A stretch of DNA of 64,000 bases from Candidatus Denitrolinea symbiosum (GTDB lineage: Bacteria > Chloroflexota > Anaerolineae > Anaerolineales > Villigracilaceae): contig BLAA01000001.1 in the NCBI GenBank assembly GCA_017312345.1, positions 1,364,001 through 1,428,000 on the forward strand, in the 5' to 3' direction. The translations under genes were made by a program, and so were the position numbers. The notes under the pieces are model-generated. The model did no database searches. It had not been told where the DNA came from and saw nothing but the letters and a program-made list of their open reading frames with translations. Shown piece after piece: positions 39,501 through 48,601 of the stretch (positions are counted from its first letter, which is position 1; every line of letters begins with the position of its first letter).

Positions 39501-40007
39501 GTGTCTGCTTCGAAGAAGAACCAACTGAGTCGCCGCGATTTAATCAAAGCCGTCCTCGCTGGGATCGGCGGCTTGATCGGGGCGTTGGTCGGACTTCCCT
39601 CGGTAGCGTACCTGCTCTCGCCCGCGATCCAGGCTGGGACGGAGGATGAGGCGATCATCCCGTTGGGCGCGCTGGACAATTATCCGATCGGCGTTCCGAC
39701 ACGATTTGATTTCACGCGCACGAATGTCAATGGCTGGGAACGGACGGCGGTCAGTTACGGCTTGTACGTGGTGAGAAAAAAAGAAAACGAAGTGCGTGTC
39801 TTTTCGGACATTTGCACCCACCTCGGCTGCCGCGTGACGTGGCATCCCGATATCCAGCATTACATCAGTCCCTGCCATGACGGACACTTTGACTTGCTGG
39901 GCAACAACTTCAGCGGACCTCCGCCGCGCCCGTTGGATGAATTCGTCACAAAGATCAAAAATGGAAATCTGTTCGTTACGTTGCCTCCATTTAAACGGAA
40001 TGGATGA
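39501..40007 (+). CDS. Rieske [2Fe-2S] protein, Tat-exported
   Basis: This 168-residue protein starts with GTG. The twin-arginine signal is SRRDLIKAVLAGIGG, and the Rieske cluster ligands are CTHLGC and CHDGHF (Cys-x-His and Cys-x2-His). The sequence resembles QcrA/PetC-type proteins anchored by an uncleaved Tat segment. There is no cytochrome b gene nearby, so its partner is unknown; the multicopper oxidases and CuA proteins of the island are candidates. Confidence 0.9.
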   Translation: MSASKKNQLSRRDLIKAVLAGIGGLIGALVGLPSVAYLLSPAIQAGTEDEAIIPLGALDNYPIGVPTRFDFTRTNVNGWERTAVSYGLYVVRKKENEVRVFSDICTHLGCRVTWHPDIQHYISPCHDGHFDLLGNNFSGPPPRPLDEFVTKIKNGNLFVTLPPFKRNG

Positions 40008-40019
40008 AAGAAGGTTTCA

Positions 40020-40241
40020 ATGAACAAACGTCACATCTGGATCATGTTGCTATGTTGCCTGCTCCCAATCGTTGGGTTGGCCGCGATCTTCCTTTTCAAC
40101 ATCCCCGTCAACACGGTCGTCTACTTTGGGCTGATTCTCTTATGCCCACTGGCGCATTTTTTGATGATGGGCAAGATGGGACACAATCATGGCGGACAAC
40201 ACGATGAGCACGTCCATGTGGAAGCCGCGCCCAAAAAGTAA
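40020..40241 (+). CDS. DUF2933-like small membrane protein
   Basis: This 73-residue protein has two helices (about 7-27 and 31-50) and a His-rich tail ([15 protein letters not shown]) well suited to binding Cu or Zn. The tail overlaps the next gene by about 40-50 bases in another frame. Similar short proteins accompany copper oxidases. Confidence 0.75.
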   Translation: MNKRHIWIMLLCCLLPIVGLAAIFLFNIPVNTVVYFGLILLCPLAHFLMMGKMGHNHGGQHDEHVHVEAAPKK

Positions 40242-41340
40242 TTCGCCGCGCCTCTCTCGCCGCGACGTTTTGAAACTTGCCGCGTTAGGTGCAGGCGCGC
40301 TTGCGCTTCGTCCACTCACGAAACTCGATTTACCTGAGTTCTCACAAGCCGAGTGGTTGGGACGCGTCACCGTCGGCAAGGTGGATGTGTACACGCGTCC
40401 CGACGCGAACAGCCAGATTGTCAGCGCGTTGTATGAAGACCAGGTTGTGCCGTGGCTTCGCGAGTTTGTGGGTTTCATGCCAGGAAGAATTAACCAACGT
40501 TGGGTCGAGACGCCATACGGATTCGTGTGGGGCGGACAGGTTCAGCCTGTCGCGAACGAACCCAATACGCCCGTTGCCAGTCTGCCGACCACCAGCCTTG
40601 GGCAGGGCATGTGGGTAGAGGTCACTGTTCCGTATGTGGACTTGACTTTGGATAATCCTCCTGCCCGCGCGCCGTGGTTGCAATACCAACTATCCATCAA
40701 CCTGCCGCCGCGTTTTTACTACAGCCAGATTGTGTGGGCGGATCAGATTCGCGTCGACGCCGACGGGCAGGTCTGGTACCGTCTCAACGAGAAATACGGC
40801 TCAGGCGATATTTTCTGGGGACAGGCGGAAGCGTTTCGCCCACTGACCGCGGATGAGGTTTCTCCCATCAGCCCCAATGTTGATCCTGCCGAGAAACGGA
40901 TCGTTGTCAAAACCTGGGAGCAAACCCTCTCATGTTTTGAAGGCAAAACGGAAGTCTACTTTTCGCGTATCTCCAGTGGCGCGTTGTACAATGCTTCGGG
41001 AAATCGCGTTGACGCGTGGGAGACGCCTGTCGGCGAATATCCCATCTGGCGTAAAGCCATCTCATTGCCATTGAGCGGCGGGAGCGCTTCGGCGGGCTGG
41101 AGTTTGCCTGCGGTTGGGTGGGTCAGTTTGTTTGTGGGAACGGGCGTGGCAATTCATTCCACTTATTGGCACAACAACTATGGCGAACCGTCCTCGCGCG
41201 GCTGTGTCAATGCCAGGCCTGAGGATGCAAAATGGATTTTTCGCTGGAGTCAACCTCAAGTCAGAATGGATCCGGGGGATGTTACCGTCGAATGGCCGGG
41301 AGGGACGAAGGTAAGGGTGGAGAGCAACGATGAGGGGTGA
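40204..41340 (+). CDS. L,D-transpeptidase (YkuD) with Tat signal
   Basis: This 378-residue protein (383 from the ATG at 40189) has a Tat signal ([15 protein letters not shown]), an SH3-like segment ([12 protein letters not shown]) and a C-terminal YkuD domain with [19 protein letters not shown], in which His and Cys are catalytic. YkuD enzymes cross-link peptidoglycan or attach proteins to it; sensitivity of some to copper is documented, which may explain its place in a copper island. It ends the plus-strand operon. Confidence 0.88.
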   Translation: MSTSMWKPRPKSNSPRLSRRDVLKLAALGAGALALRPLTKLDLPEFSQAEWLGRVTVGKVDVYTRPDANSQIVSALYEDQVVPWLREFVGFMPGRINQRWVETPYGFVWGGQVQPVANEPNTPVASLPTTSLGQGMWVEVTVPYVDLTLDNPPARAPWLQYQLSINLPPRFYYSQIVWADQIRVDADGQVWYRLNEKYGSGDIFWGQAEAFRPLTADEVSPISPNVDPAEKRIVVKTWEQTLSCFEGKTEVYFSRISSGALYNASGNRVDAWETPVGEYPIWRKAISLPLSGGSASAGWSLPAVGWVSLFVGTGVAIHSTYWHNNYGEPSSRGCVNARPEDAKWIFRWSQPQVRMDPGDVTVEWPGGTKVRVESNDEG

Positions 41341-41362
41341 TTGTTCAAGGCACTGCAAAATC

Positions 41363-41418
41363 TCACGAATCAATTCGTGATGTTACTTGTCTCGAGGAAT
41401 GTTCGTAAAATGAACATT
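41363..41418. repeat. two palindromes at the island edge
   Basis: TCACGAAT-CA-ATTCGTGA (41363-41380) and AATGTTC-N7-GAACATT (41398-41418) lie between the L,D-transpeptidase and the comM remnant. They may be element ends or operators; no partner copy was found in the window. Confidence 0.45.
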
Positions 41419-41455
41419 TTATTCTTTATCAAGCACGAAAAACTTGTTCGATTGT

Positions 41456-41953
41456 GTCCATCCCTGTCCGTGCGGCTGGCTGAACGACCCCGTCAAGCCA
41501 TGTACCTGCGCGCCCGCGGCCGTGACCAAATATCAAAAACGCATCTCCGGCCCGCTGTTGGACCGCATTGACATCCACGTGGAAGTCCCGCGCGTGGACT
41601 ATGAAAAACTATCCAATGAGCGGCTGGGGGAATCGTCGGCGGTCATCCGTCAGCGCGTGGAGGCGGCGCGCCAACTTCAACGCAAACGGTTTGCCGACCT
41701 GCCCGCCGAAAACGCGGTCGCCTGCAACGCGGACATGCGGATCGCCGAGGTGCGTAAATTCTGCAAACTGGACGAGACCAGCGAATCGCTCATGCGCTCG
41801 GCGATGAGTCAGATGAATCTCTCGGCGCGGGCGTATCACCGCGTGCTCAAACTGGCGCGCACCATTGCCGATCTGGCAGGAAGCGAAACCATTCAAACTC
41901 CCCACCTGGCGGAAGCGCTGCAATACAGGCCGAAGATTTTAATGTCGGCTTGA
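41456..41953 (+). pseudogene. comM: 5'-truncated comM/yifB (Mg-chelatase-like ATPase) remnant
   Basis: About 165 codons match the C-terminal third of ComM/YifB: HPCPCGWLNDPVKPCTC, YQKRISGPLLDRIDIHVEVP and the C-terminal helical domain ending in EALQYRPK. The N-terminal Lon-like part and the Walker A/B ATPase core are absent; homology begins abruptly after a palindrome-rich junction. ComM is a branch-migration helicase in natural transformation, about 500 residues long when intact. The fragment marks a recombination junction, and base composition rises beyond it. It ends at a bidirectional terminator. Confidence 0.85.
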
Positions 41954-41991
41954 TGGAGGGCGGAGGCTCATCCCCATTTCAACCCAAAAAC

Positions 41992-42030
41992 AAATCGGCT
42001 GGCAGTTGATTCTGCCAGCCGATTTTCATT
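41992..42030. terminator. bidirectional terminator
   Basis: AATCGGCTGGCAG (41993-42005) pairs perfectly with CTGCCAGCCGATT (42012-42024); T-rich sequence follows on the plus strand and TTTGTTTTTGG follows on the minus strand. It separates the comM remnant from the sugar locus. Confidence 0.9.
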
Positions 42031-42059
42031 TCAACTGGGACTCGCTTTTCCCCGGCGGT

Positions 42060-43340
42060 TCAACCTCCGTACTTCTTCCTCAACTCGTCCGCGGCCCGGC
42101 TCAGTTCCTCGGCGTTCCGTTGGATCTTTCGGATAGCCGCGACCGCGTCGTCCACGCCCCGCGTCCCCGCGCGGAAGACGGATTCGTCGAGCCAGACGGC
42201 CTCGTGTTCGCAGGCGCGCGTCGCTTCGGGCAGGTTCATGTTCTTGAAATCGAAATACTGCGGGAAGGCCTTCGGCACGGCGAGGTTCGAATTCTGCGGC
42301 TGGAATAGCGCGTAATTGTGCATGGCTTCGTAACCGAGCCAGCAATCCACGCCCTCGGCGTCCAGCGCGCCGCACAGCACGTCGTGTTCCACGCCAAACT
42401 TTTTCGGGTCAATGGCAAAGATGTAGCGGTAGAACGAGCGCGTGGTGTGACGCTCGTCACGCTTCAGGACGCGCACGCCGGGGATTTCGCTCAGGGCCTC
42501 GTCCATGTACGCCGCCATCTCCTCGCGCTGCTGCGCCTGCGCGGGGAAGCGTTCGATGCCGACCAGCGCCAGCGCGGCCTGCAACTCGCTCAAGCGGAAG
42601 TTGCCTCCCTGCACGGAGAGGCCGCCGCGCTCCTCGCCGCCGCCGCCCAGCGCGTGCGGACGTCCGCAGTCAATGACCGAGGCGGCCAGCGCGGCGTGTT
42701 CGGGCGTTCGGCACAGTAGAACGCCGCCCTCGCCCGATGTCAGCGTCTTCGAGGATTGCAGCGAGAACGACCCGAAGTGACCGATCGTCCCCGCGCCGCG
42801 GCCGCGCCAGCGCGCCCCGTGCGCGTGCGCGCTGTCCTCGATCACGATCAGGCTGTGTTTGTCGGCCAGTTCCATGATGGCGTCCATATCGGCCATGTTC
42901 GAGCCGAGGTGGACGGGGATGATGGCCTTCGTCTTCGGCGTGACGGCTTTCGCCGCGGCCCGCGGATCGATGCAGTAGGAGTTCGGGTCCACATCTACGA
43001 TGACGGGGATCGCGCCCGCGGACATCGGGGCGGACGCGGTGGCCTGAAACGTGTACGCCGGGACGATCACTTCGTCGCCCCATCCGACGCCCGCGGCGCG
43101 CAGCGCGACTTCCATCGTCACCGTGCCGTTGATCATCGGGACGGCGTAGCCTCCGCCCTGCAGTTCCGCGAAGCGGCGCGCCAGTTCGGCGGTCTTCGGC
43201 CCGGGGTAGGGGAATCCGCCCCAACGTCCGGAACGAACGACTTCCGTCACGGCCTGGACGTCGCGTTCGTCCCACACCGGCCAGTCGGGATATTTTTCTG
43301 CGCGGGTTTTCGGCCCGCCAAGGATGGCTAATTCAGACAT
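42060..43340 (-). CDS. DegT/DnrJ/EryC1/StrS-family sugar aminotransferase
   Basis: This 426-residue PLP enzyme has GTVTMEVALRA, the Asp of the PLP pocket in VIEDSAHAHGA, and the lysine in FSLQSSKTLTSGEGG. Members transfer amino groups to keto-sugars or keto-inositols. It is the last gene of the LacI-controlled locus, so it may act on an oxidised sugar made by the Gfo/Idh enzyme. The exact substrate is not predictable. Confidence 0.9.
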   Translation of the reverse strand: MSELAILGGPKTRAEKYPDWPVWDERDVQAVTEVVRSGRWGGFPYPGPKTAELARRFAELQGGGYAVPMINGTVTMEVALRAAGVGWGDEVIVPAYTFQATASAPMSAGAIPVIVDVDPNSYCIDPRAAAKAVTPKTKAIIPVHLGSNMADMDAIMELADKHSLIVIEDSAHAHGARWRGRGAGTIGHFGSFSLQSSKTLTSGEGGVLLCRTPEHAALAASVIDCGRPHALGGGGEERGGLSVQGGNFRLSELQAALALVGIERFPAQAQQREEMAAYMDEALSEIPGVRVLKRDERHTTRSFYRYIFAIDPKKFGVEHDVLCGALDAEGVDCWLGYEAMHNYALFQPQNSNLAVPKAFPQYFDFKNMNLPEATRACEHEAVWLDESVFRAGTRGVDDAVAAIRKIQRNAEELSRAADELRKKYGG

Positions 43341-43418
43341 GGGTAATCCTTTCGTTTTGTGTTTTTGAACGCGCGCCTCCGGGCAGGATGTAAACGACGC
43401 GCGGTTTTCGCGAGCCGT

Positions 43419-44471
43419 CTATTTCACGAGTTCCTTTGCGGTGCGGATCATCTCCGCGCGGACGGCGTAGCCGTCGAAGCGCGCCTGCTCCATGCCGAGG
43501 ATGACCGCGCCGACCACGGGCGGACCGTCGAGGCGTTTGAGGACGGCGCGTGGACAATGCTGAAGCACGACCGCGCGCATCGGGTCGGCGAGGATCTCGC
43601 CCGCCTCGAAGACGCTTCCCGATTGGATGATCTCGACCGCCTCGTTCTCCATTTCGATCTGCCGCGCCACCGAAACGGCCAGCCAGCCCAGCTCCTCGCC
43701 CGCCCAGCGGATGACCTCGCGCGCGGCCGCGTCCCCCTCGCGGGCGGCGCGGATGACGTCCACCGCGAGGAACGGGTAGGGATGGTATTGCTGGTTCGAG
43801 AGTCCCTCCATCAGCGCCAGTTCGTCTTTGGCGCCGGTCGCGTCGAGGTAGATTTGGGTGAGCGCGGTCGGCGGGATGCGTTTGATCCAGGCGTAGTTCA
43901 CCATTTGCAGGCCGCGCTGGATGATCTCGGCCGCGCCGCCATATTCGCCGAACAGCGCGCCGTTGCCGACGATGCGGCCTTCCTTGCCGGCCGCGTTGCG
44001 CCCGCGGCAGTTGTTGGACGATCCCGCCGTGACGTTGACGCCGATGCCGCGCGTGGCGCCGGCCAGCAATCCGTTCACGCCGTCGTTGACCACTTCCACG
44101 GGACAGTTCAACCCCAGCGCGGCGACGGCTTGCAGGTGCGGTTCGCGGTCGGAGAGGAAGTCGTATCCCGCCACGCCGAATCCCGCGCCCGCGATCTGCG
44201 ACGCGTCCACGCCGGCCATCCCGCGCGCCTGCCCGAAGGATTCTTTCAACACGTTTTCGAGTCCATCGTAGCCCACGCCTTGATGGTTCCCGCCCCACGC
44301 TTTGCCGAATCCGATGCACTTGCCCGTTTCATCCACAACGAGGGCGTGCGTTTTGGATGAGCCGACGTCTATGCCGAGGAAATATTTCGGGTGACGCGTG
44401 GCGGGTGACGCGTGACGGGAGATGGGGGATGGGGGACGAACAACGCGTGATGAATGAGGAGTGTCGCTCAT
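43419..44471 (-). CDS. BadF/BcrA-type sugar kinase (N-acetylglucosamine kinase-like)
   Basis: This 350-residue protein of the ASKHA fold has a phosphate-1 loop FLGIDVGSSKTHALV, VVNDGVNGLLAG, GVNVTAGSSNNCRG and a second phosphate motif. GlcNAc kinases of higher organisms and many bacterial sugar kinases belong here. The N-terminal 28 codons are repeat-like (cgtcacgcgtcaccc type), but the ATG overlaps the upstream stop, so the start is retained. It probably phosphorylates the released sugar. Confidence 0.85.
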   Translation of the reverse strand: MSDTPHSSRVVRPPSPISRHASPATRHPKYFLGIDVGSSKTHALVVDETGKCIGFGKAWGGNHQGVGYDGLENVLKESFGQARGMAGVDASQIAGAGFGVAGYDFLSDREPHLQAVAALGLNCPVEVVNDGVNGLLAGATRGIGVNVTAGSSNNCRGRNAAGKEGRIVGNGALFGEYGGAAEIIQRGLQMVNYAWIKRIPPTALTQIYLDATGAKDELALMEGLSNQQYHPYPFLAVDVIRAAREGDAAAREVIRWAGEELGWLAVSVARQIEMENEAVEIIQSGSVFEAGEILADPMRAVVLQHCPRAVLKRLDGPPVVGAVILGMEQARFDGYAVRAEMIRTAKELVK

Positions 44472-44836
44472 TTGGCATTCTTCTTTTCGATGGTGTTAAT
44501 CGTGGCGGTAAGACCGCCGATGATTTGGTCAAGAACAGCACGGCGTTTTTGAACGGTTTCAATTGGAAGGAGAAAACGCATGCGCCAATAGCGGCCTTTG
44601 CTCTCGCGCGCTTCACCGCGGGCAATCTTCAAATGTTGCGGGTTTTCTTTGTTAAATCCACGACCGAAGCCTTCCTCAATATTGGCGCAGACAGAATCCA
44701 AACTGCGCGTTTGCTGTTTTGCCAGCTCCTGTCCGCGATAATCTTTTCCGACAATCTCGGAATCGGCCCAGAAATCATCGAACAGTTGACTGGCAATTTT
44801 GTAAATTCCAAACTCTTCCAACCGATCCTGTGTCAT
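44468..44836 (-). CDS. four-helix-bundle protein (S23/IVP type)
   Basis: This 122-residue all-alpha protein has the family patterns FGIYKIASQLFDDFW, QTRSLDSVCANIEEGFGR and ARGEARESKGRYWRM. These proteins were first seen encoded in 23S rRNA intervening sequences and are now found scattered in Chloroflexota genomes. It appears inserted between sugar genes and overlaps the kinase gene by 4 bases. Function unknown. Confidence 0.85.
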   Translation of the reverse strand: MTQDRLEEFGIYKIASQLFDDFWADSEIVGKDYRGQELAKQQTRSLDSVCANIEEGFGRGFNKENPQHLKIARGEARESKGRYWRMRFLLPIETVQKRRAVLDQIIGGLTATINTIEKKNAK

Positions 44837-44913
44837 CGCTCCTCCTTATGAATCGAAGCCAACAAGGCTGTCGCGTCACCCGTCACATTCGTCACCCGTC
44901 ACTCTTGCGCTCG

Positions 44914-46203
44914 TCATTCGAACTGCGGCAGCCACTGTTTGTTCGTCTCCAGCACGTCGTCCATCACTTCCTGGACTTTGTCCGCGCTGGGGCCGAGCGG
45001 ATGGGCGAGCAGCGCCTGATAGAGCGCGTTCCTGTCTCCATGCACCGCGGCTTCGACGGTCAGCAGTTCGTACATCTTGACCTGGGCGATCAGCCCGAAG
45101 CAGGCGGGCGGAAGCGGCGCGGCAGGCAGCGGGTGGACGCCGCGCTTGTCCACTTTGGCGGGCAGTTCCAACACCCAGTCCGCGGGCCACTCTTTCACCG
45201 CGCCGTTGTTGCGGACGTTGACCACATGCACCTGCCCGAGGTCGTTATAGTGCGAGTTGATCAGTTGTGTCGCCAGCGTGGAGTAGTACGCGCCGCCGCG
45301 CTTCATCAGGTCGGCGGGAGGCTCGGTCAGGTTCGGGTCGGCGTATTCGCGCAGCAGGTCTTTTTCGATCTCCATCACTTCCTCGGCGCGCGAGGGCGGC
45401 CATTTCTTCTGCGCTTCGAATTTCTTTTCGGTGTAGTAGAAATATTGCAGGTAGTAGTTGGGGATCATGCCGAGCGACTCGACGGTGCGCGCGTCCCATT
45501 CGGGTTCGGACTCCTCCTTGAGCGACTCGACGTAGGCGGGGAAGATCATCGGCCACATCTCCTCGCCGTCAATGGTGAAGCCGCGGTGCCAGGTGAGGTG
45601 GTTGAGTCCCAGCGTGTTGAGGACGGCGCGCTCCGAGTCCACGCGCGAGCCCGTCGCTTTTTCGAGCTCGTCGAGGATTCCCATTTTGGTGGTGATGCCC
45701 ACGTTGCAGACGCCCACCGCGGGGACGTCGGACGCGTAGCGCGTCAGGGCCTCGGTCACCAGCCCCGCGGGGTTGGTGAAGTTCGCCAGCAATGCGCCCG
45801 GCGCGGTCTCGCGGATGTCTTTGGCGATGTCGAGGATGATGGGGATCGTCCTCAGCGCCTTCGCCATCCCGCCTACGCCGGTCGTCTCCTGACCGATCAA
45901 GCCGTGACGCCGGCCGAGGTATTCGTCGCCGCGTCGGGCGGACATCTGTCCCACGCGCAGCTGCGTCACCACGTACGATGCGCCCGCGATGGCCGCGCGC
46001 TGGTCGAGCGACAGAGTCACTTTGAACGGCTCGCCCTTTGCCTTCGTCATGCGTTGCGCGAACCCGCCCACAACGTCCAGCCGTTCTTTGTCAATATCCA
46101 TCAGGCACAGTTCTTTGAGCGGAAGCGATGCGGACGACGCGAGAAACCCGTTGACGAGTTCGGGCGTGTACGTCGAGCCGCCGCCGATGACGGTAATTTT
46201 CAT
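44914..46203 (-). CDS. glycoside hydrolase family 4 (6-phospho-glycosidase type)
   Basis: This 429-residue enzyme has an N-terminal NAD-binding fold (KITVIGGGSTYTPEL). The GH4 metal-binding motifs NFTNPAG, GVCNVG and GLNHLTW are present; family members use NAD+ and Mn2+ to cleave phosphorylated or free disaccharides. In a locus with ChbG- and PIG-L-type deacetylases, a ChbF-like role on chitobiose-type sugars is a fair guess. It lies between the GPH symporter and the four-helix-bundle gene. Confidence 0.92.
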   Translation of the reverse strand: MKITVIGGGSTYTPELVNGFLASSASLPLKELCLMDIDKERLDVVGGFAQRMTKAKGEPFKVTLSLDQRAAIAGASYVVTQLRVGQMSARRGDEYLGRRHGLIGQETTGVGGMAKALRTIPIILDIAKDIRETAPGALLANFTNPAGLVTEALTRYASDVPAVGVCNVGITTKMGILDELEKATGSRVDSERAVLNTLGLNHLTWHRGFTIDGEEMWPMIFPAYVESLKEESEPEWDARTVESLGMIPNYYLQYFYYTEKKFEAQKKWPPSRAEEVMEIEKDLLREYADPNLTEPPADLMKRGGAYYSTLATQLINSHYNDLGQVHVVNVRNNGAVKEWPADWVLELPAKVDKRGVHPLPAAPLPPACFGLIAQVKMYELLTVEAAVHGDRNALYQALLAHPLGPSADKVQEVMDDVLETNKQWLPQFE

Positions 46204-46237
46204 GGAATACTCCTTGAGTGAGATCGGACGAGCGCCG

Positions 46238-47593
46238 TCACGCGCTGCTCGTCGCCGCTTTTTTCTTTTCGAGGGTCTCTTTGATTTTCTTCAGGTAATC
46301 GCCGTGCAGGGGATACAGCCACAGCAAAAGGATGGCGAGCAGGAATCCGATGGACGTGGGAACCGTCAAAAAGAGACGGAAGCCGAGGTCAACGCTGGGC
46401 GGCTGGACTTCGAGCAGGGTGTCGTAGCCGAAGGCGGGCAGGAGCAGGCCGAACACGGACGAGACGACCAGTCCGCTCAGGGTGATGATGAAGCCGCTCA
46501 TGCCGAAGTACATGCCGGCGCGCTGGTGGCCCGTCTTCACTTCGTCCTCGTCCACTACTTCGGCCATGATCACGTCGCCGATCAGGATGAGTCCGCCCAG
46601 GCCGATTCCGAGAACCACGGCCGCGGCGTAGGTGAAGGCGATGCTGGGCGAGAATCCCATCGGGACGATGCCGAGGATCATCACGGCGTTGGCGATCATC
46701 AGCGTGCGGCGCGAGTCGAGTTTGTTGGCGACCCAATTGCGCCAGGGATAGAGCGAGAGCATGGCGACCAAAAAGGCGATGCCGAGGATGACGGTAGCGT
46801 TGCTCTCGTCCACGCGCAGGCTGTATTTGAGATAGAACAGGATGCCCGTTTGAAGCGTGCCGGTGGCGATGAACCGCATCATCTGCGCGCCCGCGGCGGT
46901 GAGATAACTGCGATTGTAGAACGTCGCTTTGACGGCCTCGCCCAACGGGAAGCCGGTATCCGTCTTGAGCTCCGGGCGCTCGAACAGGAACGGATAGCCG
47001 ACGTAGATGGCGATCACCGAAATGACCGCCAGCAGGGTTGCCATCCCCGTCCAGCCGAGCAGGTTCGCCAGCAGGGGCGGGAGCGCCGCGCCGATCACCA
47101 GCGCCACGGTCTGGAAGATGTTCATCTTGGCGGCCGCGTCCGTCCGCTCCCGATAGTCGCCGAACATCTCAGGCAGCAAGCCATAGTAGCCGGTGGCGAT
47201 GGCGGTGTAGAGTCCCTCCCAGACGACGAGGCACGCGCCGAAATAGACGAGCAGCGCCACGGGATTCTCGCGTCCGTCGAAGGGCGCGGTGAAGAGCAGC
47301 GCGAACGTCGCGGCGTAGGGCAGGCCCGTGAACAGGATGTAGGGCAGGCGGCGTCCCCAGCGCGAACGCGTGCGGTCCGACATGTATCCCAGCACGGGGT
47401 TGTTGACCGCGTTGTAAATGGTGTAGAAAAACCAGAAGGCGGCAAACCACGCGGCAGGCAGGTTCTTCACGTCCACGATGTAGAAGGCGACGATGCCCGA
47501 CACGGCCTCCACGGGAGTAGCCACGCCCAGGCTGATGAGCGCGTACATGAGCCGCGTCTTGGCGCTGGTCTGGAATTCGGAAACTGTCGTCAT
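46238..47593 (-). CDS. GPH-family sugar:cation symporter
   Basis: This 451-residue MFS transporter has twelve helices and MelB-like motifs (GYMSDRTRSRWGRRLPYIL). It starts MTTVSEF at 47593 behind AAGGAG; the longer frame runs into an insertion sequence. An IS1595 element lies 19 bases upstream of the start and may change its expression. It imports a glycoside or sugar with Na+ or H+. Confidence 0.9.
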   Translation of the reverse strand: MTTVSEFQTSAKTRLMYALISLGVATPVEAVSGIVAFYIVDVKNLPAAWFAAFWFFYTIYNAVNNPVLGYMSDRTRSRWGRRLPYILFTGLPYAATFALLFTAPFDGRENPVALLVYFGACLVVWEGLYTAIATGYYGLLPEMFGDYRERTDAAAKMNIFQTVALVIGAALPPLLANLLGWTGMATLLAVISVIAIYVGYPFLFERPELKTDTGFPLGEAVKATFYNRSYLTAAGAQMMRFIATGTLQTGILFYLKYSLRVDESNATVILGIAFLVAMLSLYPWRNWVANKLDSRRTLMIANAVMILGIVPMGFSPSIAFTYAAAVVLGIGLGGLILIGDVIMAEVVDEDEVKTGHQRAGMYFGMSGFIITLSGLVVSSVFGLLLPAFGYDTLLEVQPPSVDLGFRLFLTVPTSIGFLLAILLLWLYPLHGDYLKKIKETLEKKKAATSSA

Positions 47594-47604
47594 TGAGTCT
47601 CCTT

Positions 47605-48593
47605 TGAAAATTGGCTCATGTTCAGAACAAGTGATTCGGTAGAATAGGGGCATGGACTTTCCAATTGTTGAACTCATGGATCGAGATGCATGTACGGTCT
47701 GGCTAACCGAGCATTTTCATCCCGATGGATTGAAATGCCCACATTGTAAAGCTGGTCTTGAGCAGGCGACTCGATTTCGTAAGACCAAACAAAGCGGTCT
47801 GATTGTATATCGGTGCAAAGCCTGTCGTGGCATCTACAATCTCTACAGCGGAACTGCGTTTGAAGGAAGACACTTCACTCCTGAGCAAACTATCCTTTTC
47901 ATTCGCGAGGTGGTGCAGGGGAAGCCAACGGCGAAGTTGTCGCGAGAATTGAGCATCAGTCGCACAACCGGGCTGACCGTGAGGCATCTGCTTCAGGCGA
48001 ATGCCAAGAAGGAACAAGCGACCAAACCCTTGAGCGATCTGGAAGTCGAAACCGACGAAATGTTCCAGAACGCGGGGGAAAAAAGGAGAGTGGCACGGCG
48101 ATCCGCAGGATCCGCCTCGCAAACGAGCCAATAAACGGCGCGGGCGAGGGACGTATGCGAATGATCGTCCGCCGGTCTGCGCAGTGATTGGGCGCGAAAC
48201 GCGCCAAGTGCGGATCCAAGTGATGCCAGATACAAAAGGCGATAGCTTGTGTCCATTTGTCGAGAACTTTACCAGACCAGAAGCGACGCTCTACACAGAT
48301 GAATACGACAGTTACAATCGCTTACAACGCGTGCGTCACACCGTCTGTCATGGAAAGAATGAATATGCACGTGATGACGATGGAGATGGCGTTCGGGAAG
48401 TCCACGTCAACTCCAACGAAGGCGGCTGGACAGGGTTGCGTAATTTCTTGCGACCCTATCGCGGTGTTCATAAAGCATACTTGTCAGGCTATGCCGCCAT
48501 CCACGAATTGGCTGTGAACCATAAACGCATCTCGCCGAGTCTCGTCGCTAAACTGGTCCGTAATCACTTGTTCTGAACATGAGCCTGAAAATT
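47605..48593 (+). mobile_element. IS1595-family insertion sequence with target duplication
   Basis: The element spans 47613-48585 (973 bp). Perfect 24-bp terminal inverted repeats start GGCTCATGTTCAGAACAAG at 47613-47636 and end in the complement at 48562-48585. An 8-bp target duplication TGAAAATT flanks it (47605-47612 and 48586-48593), as is typical of IS1595. It is inserted between two minus-strand sugar genes, upstream of the GPH symporter. Confidence 0.95.
47652..48576 (+). pseudogene. IS1595 transposase, frameshifted
   Basis: The first frame (47652-48134) encodes the N-terminal zinc ribbon (CPHCKA, CKAC) and helical part up to DEMFQNAGEKR. The rest, with the catalytic DDE-type core (YTDEYDSYNRL, HVNSNEGGWTGLRNFLRPYRG), is in the +1 frame. 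The change occurs at a run of six A around 48079-48085; five A would restore NAGEKGEWHGDP and a single frame. It may be a true mutation, a sequencing error, or a slippage site. Confidence 0.88.
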
Positions 48594-48601
48594 TCTTCGT
48601 C

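Noticed and set aside
48077..48090. Programmed -1 frameshift in the IS1595 transposase
   Set aside because: The A6G run looks like a slippery heptamer, but the downstream frame is +1, not -1, relative to the first. A single extra base explains it better.
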